This document shows, piece after piece, positions 33,195 through 37,826 of a stretch of 37,826 nt of DNA (positions within the stretch are counted from its first letter, which is position 1; each line of letters starts with the position of its first letter). Where the stretch lies: positions 1-37,826 of the forward strand of contig CAMAYU010000038.1 in the NCBI GenBank assembly GCA_945862235.1. The letters run 5' to 3'. The translations under genes and the position numbers were made by a program. The notes under the pieces were generated by a model. It saw only the letters and a program-made list of their open reading frames with translations, was not told the origin of the DNA and ran no database searches. Source of the DNA: Schlesneria paludicola DSM 18645 (GTDB taxonomy: Bacteria > Planctomycetota > Planctomycetia > Planctomycetales > Planctomycetaceae).

Positions 33195-34412
33195 TCACGC
33201 TTGATCAAGCAGCCTCTGGACATGCTGCTCCAACTGGGTGGTCAGTGCAGAGGTGGCTTCGCGTGATGCCTTTTCGTTTGAGAGCAGGATCGGTTCGCCG
33301 AAGCGGACGCTGGCGTGGCGGGTTCCGCGCGGAGTGGGATAGCGGACGCGAAGGACATCCTCTTCAAACTTGTCGAGCGTTTCGGCGACCCGTTCGATCG
33401 AGGGCTTCTCGGCGACGTAGTCGCCGGGGTAGCTGTAGAGCTGGATCACGAAGAAGAGGTCTTCCATGTCTCGTTCGAGCTGGCGCCGTTCGTCGTCGCT
33501 CAGCGAGACTGATTTGGCGGCGGTGAGCGGCACGGCGCTCGCCTCTCCTGTCGCGAGCCGTTCGATGTGGTGGCGTCTCAGTTCTTTGACTCGCTCGGGG
33601 ACAGTGCCGGTTCGCTTCTCGATGTTGTGTCGCTGCTCCTGGTCGTCGAGCAGATGCCCGATCAACGCGGCCGTTCGTGATTGAACGGTCCCGGTTTGGT
33701 GGCGACCGAGGTACTCGAGTTCCTTCAGCGCGAGCAGTCCTTCAGCGAAGCGATAAATTCGTTCGGGGAGCGGCAGGTGCGTGTGAGGTCGCCAGTGAAG
33801 GGATTGTTCGAGGCGACTCATCAGATCGAGCAGCCCCGGCGTCGGGTCGGTGACGTAGCGACACTTGATCGCGGCGGGAAGAATCACAGTTGGCCGATCA
33901 CTTCGTTTCGCCGCCGACAGCGCGATCGCAGCGGCTCCTTCACGGAACGGGCTGACGCGGTCGTTCGTGTGGTAGATGTCCCCCTCGGGAAAGATGACCA
34001 ACGGGCAATGATGCGACCGCAAAATCTCGACCGCACGTTTGAAAGCTCCGAGGTCCGCGCTCTCGCGATCAATGCTGAAGATGCCGCTCCGCTGCATGAC
34101 AAACCGCTGGAACGAGGTCGCCGCCGCGAAGACTTGCCACGCGGCCATGATGTGGAATGGTCGAGCCACTTCATGCGCCGCATGACCGAGCACATACGAG
34201 TCGTAGTGAAACGAATGGTTGGGTGTGACGAGGACACCCGCGCCCGAAGCGACGGCCGACTGGAGATGCTCCAGCCCGTGAAGGTCCACGTTCTGGATGT
34301 CGGCCTTGTTCCGCATTTCTCGCCGCACCATCGGGAACCACGCCCGAGCGAACCACGGCGTCATCTTCGGCTCCCACGACTGCGGCGGCATGGCGAAGGG
34401 CTGTCGGTTCAT
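33195..34412 (-). CDS. PlsC-type lysophospholipid acyltransferase family protein
   Basis: Member of the glycerolipid acyltransferase superfamily (PlsC), transferring an acyl chain to a lysophosphatidic acid or related acceptor at the membrane. The HX4D motif is H66-SFHY-D71 in TPNHSFHYDSYV, and the second motif is F141-P-E-G144 in VIFPEGDIYH; IDRESADLGAF lies between them. The C-terminal 200 residues are not typical of PlsC: they are largely helical and charged (ERVKELRRHHIERLATGEAS, RRQLERDMEDLFFVIQLYSY), so this is a longer, less common form whose true acceptor is unknown. I start at ATG 34412 (GAGGCCCC about 8 bp upstream) giving 405 residues; the frame is open to 34436. No clear operon partner; the next gene upstream on the same strand begins 124 bp away. 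Confidence 0.83.
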   Translation of the reverse strand: MNRQPFAMPPQSWEPKMTPWFARAWFPMVRREMRNKADIQNVDLHGLEHLQSAVASGAGVLVTPNHSFHYDSYVLGHAAHEVARPFHIMAAWQVFAAATSFQRFVMQRSGIFSIDRESADLGAFKRAVEILRSHHCPLVIFPEGDIYHTNDRVSPFREGAAAIALSAAKRSDRPTVILPAAIKCRYVTDPTPGLLDLMSRLEQSLHWRPHTHLPLPERIYRFAEGLLALKELEYLGRHQTGTVQSRTAALIGHLLDDQEQRHNIEKRTGTVPERVKELRRHHIERLATGEASAVPLTAAKSVSLSDDERRQLERDMEDLFFVIQLYSYPGDYVAEKPSIERVAETLDKFEEDVLRVRYPTPRGTRHASVRFGEPILLSNEKASREATSALTTQLEQHVQRLLDQA

Positions 34413-34535
34413 GAGGGGCCTCGCGGGAGAGAGCATCGGACCGATCCGTCTGATCCGTCCAGTCTGCCAGACGAAGGCGTGACAGCGTCACACCGACCAA
34501 GGCGTTGCCTCGACCGCGATATCACGCCGGGCAAC

Positions 34536-35015
34536 TCACTTTTTCTCGGCAGCCGGTTTGGCGTCAGTCTTCTCGACGCGACCCCACATCGCGCCGCCGT
34601 GGTCGCCGTGTTGCCACGTTCCGACATAGCGGTCCCCGTGAAAGAGGACCCGCGCGGTGAACGTGCCGATGCCGGGGATCGTGAAATCGTCAAGCGTCAT
34701 CACCGGTGTGTCACCCGCCCACAAGACCTTGATCGCGATCGGCAGGTCCACCGATTGTTCACCGATCTTCGCCTTGTAGACGATCTGCCAGGTGTCACCC
34801 TGCAACTTTTTCGCACTGGCGATCTGATACTTGTCCCCCGCCTTGCCATCTTTTCCGTCGGTCGAGAACGAACCGACGAGTGCTGCACCAGTGAGCTTCT
34901 CAGCGAAAGCTTGTTCCAGTGCGGCCTGATCGGGCTTGGCGGTCTTCACCGGATCGGCAGCAATGATCGGTGAAGCCAGTGCGAAGACGAGTGCAAGTGA
35001 CAGGATGAGACGCAT
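34536..35015 (-). CDS. Small exported protein of unknown function
   Basis: A 159-residue protein with a clear signal peptide from ATG 35015 (MRLILSLALVFALASPIIAA), preceded by GGAG about 10 bp upstream; the frame is open to 35066 but those residues are unlikely to be used. The mature part has a beta-rich central region (GDTWQIVYKAKIGEQSVDLP, ARVLFHGDRYVGTWQHGDHG) and a Lys/Ala-rich tail. The pattern of a short lipocalin- or jelly-roll-like beta domain with repeated Gly-Asp-Lys is common in unannotated planctomycete exported proteins. No family recognised. Function unknown. Confidence 0.7.
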   Translation of the reverse strand: MRLILSLALVFALASPIIAADPVKTAKPDQAALEQAFAEKLTGAALVGSFSTDGKDGKAGDKYQIASAKKLQGDTWQIVYKAKIGEQSVDLPIAIKVLWAGDTPVMTLDDFTIPGIGTFTARVLFHGDRYVGTWQHGDHGGAMWGRVEKTDAKPAAEKK

Positions 35016-35078
35016 GAACGGGGACTCCAATAGGGGGGACGACTCGTTTAAGGACGGGCACATCAATGACTGTCGGAG

Positions 35079-35155
35079 TTTGGTGAGCCGGGTGCCGTAA
35101 GGCCCCGGACGCTTTGTCGAAGAATTCGGGGCCTTACGGCACCCGGCTCACCAAA
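35079..35155. repeat. Perfect palindrome with 29-bp arms
   Basis: TTTGGTGAGCCGGGTGCCGT and the following nine bases (35079-35107) are exactly inverted at 35127-35155. It lies between the metW stop (35212) and the start of the small exported protein (35015), on the same strand, so it could end the metW message or be a dispersed element in the leader of the next gene. Its loop (GACGCTTTGTCGAAGAATT) is short. Confidence 0.9.
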
Positions 35156-35211
35156 TCCACACAGACAAATCCCAACAGTGATGGATGTGCCGATCCTCAC
35201 TGCTGGCCAAG

Positions 35212-35829
35212 TTACTCGTGTTCCAAAACGTAGAGGGCACTGTCAGCGCGGAGGTTGGCGGCCCACGCCCCGGCGGCGGATTGACCGTGGATGATCGGCG
35301 TCTCTTGCACGATCCGGACCTGCATCTGGCGGCAGAGGTCGCGGAAATCGAGCATCGACAAGAAGTGCAGGTTCGGCGTGTTGTACCAGTCATACGGAAG
35401 CGAGCCGGTGATCGGGGCGCGACCTTGCCAGAGGATTTGCAGCCGGATGCGCCAGTGGCCGTAATTCGGGACCAGCACCACGGCTCGCTTGGCGACGCGG
35501 AGCATCCGTTGCAACAGCGCTTTGGGATGTCGCACTTGCTGCAGCGTCTGACTGAGGACCGCGAAGTCGAACGAGTCTTCCGGAACTTCGTCCAAGCCTT
35601 CGTCGAGGTCCGCCTGAATGACCGGCATCCCTTTGGAGATGGCCTCGATCACACCGGCATGATCCAGTTCGATCCCCTGCACCGAGCATTCGGCTTCGTC
35701 GCGCAGGCGACACAGTAGACGGCCGTCTCCACAACCAAGGTCGAGTACCCGGCGGCCTCGACCAATCTGGTCGATGATGAGTCGGTCGGTCAGTGCGGCG
35801 GTGGTGTCTGGGAGGGAGAAGCGGGGCAT
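35212..35829 (-). CDS. metW: Methionine biosynthesis protein MetW
   Basis: A class I SAM-dependent methyltransferase-fold protein; MetW partners with the homoserine acyltransferase MetX in methionine synthesis in several bacteria. The 205 residues contain the SAM-binding motif VLDLGCGDGRLLCRLRD, then GIELDHAGVIEAISKGM, QADLDEGLDEVPEDSFDFAV, LSQTLQQVRHPKALLQRMLR, and VPNYGHWRIRLQILWQGRAP with the C-terminal YDWYNTPNLHFLSMLDFRDL, all diagnostic of MetW. The start ATG gives normal length. No metX is next to it in this window, so the usual pairing is broken or lies elsewhere. The adjacent MqnD-like gene is divergent, with 177 bp between starts. Confidence 0.92.
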   Translation of the reverse strand: MPRFSLPDTTAALTDRLIIDQIGRGRRVLDLGCGDGRLLCRLRDEAECSVQGIELDHAGVIEAISKGMPVIQADLDEGLDEVPEDSFDFAVLSQTLQQVRHPKALLQRMLRVAKRAVVLVPNYGHWRIRLQILWQGRAPITGSLPYDWYNTPNLHFLSMLDFRDLCRQMQVRIVQETPIIHGQSAAGAWAANLRADSALYVLEHE

Positions 35830-36006
35830 GGAAAGATCGAGGGTCTAGGGTGGAAGGTTGAGGGTCCGAGGGCGATCGATGCCGGTTCGCTGGCTTCGTG
35901 GCCAGTCATTGCGGTCGCGACTATGATGCCTCACGGCCGTAGCCGCAAGTTTGCGTCCTGTGGCTTTGACCCTCACCCATCCATCTTCAACCATCGACCC
36001 ACCACC

Positions 36007-36837
36007 ATGCTCATCCGCGTAGGCCACAGCCCCGATCCCGACGATGCCTTCATGTTTCATGCCTTGGCGAACGACAAGATTCCCACGGGCGAATATCAGT
36101 TCACTCACCAGCTTCAGGACATTCAGACGCTGAACGATCGCGCGCTGAAGGGCGAGTTGGAGCTGACCGCCGTCAGCCTGCATGGCTATGCATACATGAC
36201 CGACAAGTACGCCTTGTGTGCGTGCGGATGCAGCATGGGTGACAACTACGGCCCAATGATCGTGGCTCGTCAGCCGGGGAGCCTGAACGATTTTCGAGGC
36301 AAGACCATCGCCATCCCCGGCAAGTTGACGACCGCGTACCTCGCGCTGCGACTTGCGCTGGGCGACGACTTCACCCCCGTCTTCTATCCGTTCGACGAGA
36401 TCCTCGCCGTGACCAAGGCGGGCAAGGTCGATGCGGGACTCATCATTCACGAGGGACAGCTCACGTATCAGAACGACGGGCTGAGCTTGATCGTGGACCT
36501 CGGCAAATGGTGGATGGAAGACACGGGCTTGCCGCTGCCGCTGGGAGGCAATGCGATCCGACGTGACCTCGGCCGCAAGGCGATGGACGAAGTGACGGTC
36601 CTGCTGAAGCAGAGCATTCAGTACGCCCTCGACCACCGCGCCGAGGCTCTCGCCTACGCCTTGCAGTTCGGTCGCGATCTAGACCGCAGTCAGGCCGACA
36701 AGTTCGTCGGGATGTACGTCAACGACTGGACGATCGACTTCGGCCAACGCGGTCGCGACGCCGTGGCCCTGCTGTTGAAACGCGCCTACGACGCGAAGAT
36801 CATCCCGCACCCGGTCGATGTCGAATTCATCGGCTGA
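36007..36837 (+). CDS. MqnD-like menaquinone biosynthesis / SBP-family protein
   Basis: A periplasmic-binding-protein-fold enzyme like MqnD (1,4-dihydroxy-6-naphthoate synthase) or MqnA of the futalosine menaquinone route. The N-terminal GHSPDPDDAFMFHALANDK and the later TAVSLHGYAYMTDKYALCAC match the MqnD group better than MqnA. Further blocks: KTIAIPGKLTTAYLALRLAL, DAGLIIHEGQLTYQNDGLSL and WWMEDTGLPLPLGGNAIRRD. I start at ATG 36007, since the frame upstream to 35923 encodes nothing conserved; 276 residues is the family length. No signal peptide, so it is cytoplasmic. No other mqn gene is present, so a menaquinone role is inferred from family only and an MqnA/MqnD paralogue of other function is possible. 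Confidence 0.75.
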   Translation: MLIRVGHSPDPDDAFMFHALANDKIPTGEYQFTHQLQDIQTLNDRALKGELELTAVSLHGYAYMTDKYALCACGCSMGDNYGPMIVARQPGSLNDFRGKTIAIPGKLTTAYLALRLALGDDFTPVFYPFDEILAVTKAGKVDAGLIIHEGQLTYQNDGLSLIVDLGKWWMEDTGLPLPLGGNAIRRDLGRKAMDEVTVLLKQSIQYALDHRAEALAYALQFGRDLDRSQADKFVGMYVNDWTIDFGQRGRDAVALLLKRAYDAKIIPHPVDVEFIG

Positions 36838-36846
36838 GCGAACAGC

Positions 36847-36927
36847 CGTAGGGTGCGTGGAGTCTTAGGAATGCACCGCACAAGTGGCACGACCACGGTG
36901 CGTTCCGAAGACTCCACGCACCCTACG
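36847..36927. repeat. Long inverted repeat after the MqnD-like gene
   Basis: CGTAGGGTGCGTGGAGTCTT (36847-36866) with the following GGAATGCACCG pairs with CGGTGCGTTCC and GAAGACTCCACGCACCCTAC through 36927, with one bulge and one mismatch. It starts 10 bp after the stop codon. The T-content is low, so it is more like a dispersed palindrome than a standard terminator. Confidence 0.85.
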
Positions 36928-36957
36928 TGACTTCGTTTCGACACGAGATCTCGCCCC

Positions 36958-37003
36958 CATCAAGGAAGTCCGGCTAACAAAGCGAAGCCGGACTTCCTTG
37001 ATG
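36958..37003. repeat. Perfect 18-bp inverted repeat upstream of the SDR gene
   Basis: CATCAAGGAAGTCCGGCT (36958-36975) is exactly inverted at 36986-37003 with a 10-bp loop. It lies 30 bp beyond the previous palindrome and 34 bp before the SDR start, so it would be in the leader or between transcription units. Two separate palindromes in one 200-bp gap show how densely they occupy intergenic space here. Confidence 0.85.
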
Positions 37004-37037
37004 GTTCCTCCCTCTTTCAGTTCAGGAAACTGCATCC

Positions 37038-37826
37038 ATGCCCGCTGTTGACTATCTGAAGAACATGTTTGGACTCGATGGTCTCACCGCGATTGTGGTG
37101 GGTGGGACGGGAACGTTGGGTGGCTCGTTCTGCGAGGCATTAGCTGGTGCGGGAGCTCACGTGTTGGTTGTCGGTCGCAACGACGAACACGGGCAGGCGC
37201 GAGTCGCTTCGATCCAAGATCGCGGTGGGTCTGCCGAGTACTTCAAGTGTGAGGCGACTTCGCGGGAAGACCTCGACGCGCTGGTGGCTCATCTCCAAGC
37301 GAACAATCGTGAAGCGAACGTCCTTATCAACGGTGCGGGTGTGAACTCGCCGACGCCGTTCCTCGACATCGGTGAGGAAGAGTGGGAACGGATTCTGAAC
37401 GTCAATCTGCGCGGCGTGCGACTCGCCTGTCAGGTTGTCGGGAAATACATGCTCGATCGCGGGACCAAGGGGTCGATCATCAACATTGCTTCGGTCAGTG
37501 CTGGCCCGCCGCTGTCGCGTGTCTTCACATACTCGCTCACGAAAGCAGCAGTCCTCAGCCTGACGCAGAATCTCGCACGGGAATGGGGCACGAAAGGCAT
37601 CCGCGTCAACGCCCTCTCGCCCGGCTTCTTCCCGGCCGAACAGAACAAGAAGGTGCTCACGCCCGATCGCGTTGAGAGCATCATGCGTCACACGCCGATG
37701 GCCCGCTTCGGTTCACCCGAAGAACTGGCGGGAGGCATTTTGTTGTTGGCCTCTCCCACCGCAGGCAGCTTCCTGACCGGACACAACCTCCTGATCGACG
37801 GCGGCTTCACGGCGCAGACGATTTGA
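37038..37826 (+). CDS. SDR family NAD(P)-dependent oxidoreductase
   Basis: A classical short-chain dehydrogenase/reductase of 262 residues. The nucleotide-binding turn reads VVGGTGTLGGSF in place of the usual TGxxxGxG, still giving the Gly pattern. NGAGVN (NAG-type motif) follows, then SIINIASVSAGPP with the catalytic serine and Y165-SLT-K169, the catalytic Tyr and Lys. RVNALSPGFFPAEQNKK and LIDGGFTAQTI close the fold. The pattern is closest to sugar-acid or polyol dehydrogenases (gluconate 5-dehydrogenase or fructuronate reductase-like), but the substrate cannot be fixed. The gene starts 34 bp after a palindrome and ends exactly at the window edge, so it is complete. No regulatory neighbour is visible. 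Confidence 0.9.
   Translation: MPAVDYLKNMFGLDGLTAIVVGGTGTLGGSFCEALAGAGAHVLVVGRNDEHGQARVASIQDRGGSAEYFKCEATSREDLDALVAHLQANNREANVLINGAGVNSPTPFLDIGEEEWERILNVNLRGVRLACQVVGKYMLDRGTKGSIINIASVSAGPPLSRVFTYSLTKAAVLSLTQNLAREWGTKGIRVNALSPGFFPAEQNKKVLTPDRVESIMRHTPMARFGSPEELAGGILLLASPTAGSFLTGHNLLIDGGFTAQTI

Noticed and set aside
1..37826. tRNA, rRNA or riboswitch genes
   Set aside because: I looked through the intergenic stretches for cloverleaf landmarks such as a GGTTCGAATCC-type T-loop and for known leader motifs and found none; a covariance-model search could still find one.

Overview
The window is a piece of a planctomycete chromosome (class Planctomycetia; genus not determinable from the sequence alone). 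This rests on family content that is characteristic of that group: a DUF1501 protein followed by a PSCyt1/PSCyt2/PSD1 (DUF1549/DUF1553) protein, a two-domain DUF1080 protein, a DUF1559 pilin-like protein, a multi-zinc-ribbon protein of planctomycete type, a GYF-domain protein, and many long intergenic palindromes. Genes are mostly monocistronic or in pairs, lie on both strands, and belong to ordinary chromosomal functions; there is no rRNA, tRNA, CRISPR array, prophage or obvious defence island.

Layout. 1-254: 5' end of an IS481-type insertion sequence, cut by the window edge. 255-1177: gene-free stretch made largely of nested palindromes. 1178-7645: SppA-type peptidase, DUF1501 protein and its cytochrome-like PSD1 partner. 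7670-11299 (minus strand): VanZ-like protein, class I/II aminotransferase, Rpn-type nuclease and an unknown protein that probably shares its transcript. 11609-12923: Ogt/MGMT DNA repair protein, a small membrane protein and a stand-alone SpoA (FliN-like) protein. 13178-14500 (minus): DUF1080 protein. 14919-18420: zinc-ribbon protein and type I glutamine synthetase. 18608-22654 (minus): large hybrid histidine kinase, divergent from 23109-25200, a GYF-domain reading frame that runs into a DUF1559 reading frame in another phase. 25341-28617: unknown protein (minus) divergent from a secreted CehA/McbA-type PHP metallohydrolase. 28752-30485 (minus): TadG-like vWA protein. 30990-33017: FtsH. 33195-35829 (minus): PlsC-type acyltransferase, small secreted protein, MetW. 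36007-37826: MqnD-like protein and an SDR oxidoreductase that ends exactly at the window edge.

The most unusual signal is not a gene cluster but the repeat landscape. More than a dozen long inverted repeats, several with perfect arms of 18-33 bp, sit between genes, usually just past a stop codon. Two elements of the same look are found inside genes, in frame: one in the PSCyt2 part of the PSD1 protein (5315-5356) and one in the CehA-type protein (28021-28105). Both add low-complexity residues where the family normally has a short linker, so these palindromes appear to be mobile and able to generate new protein sequence. The second point worth checking is the GYF/DUF1559 overlap, which looks like a single fusion gene split by a frameshift, or an unusual overlapping pair.

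All domain calls come from reading motifs in the translations; no database search was run.
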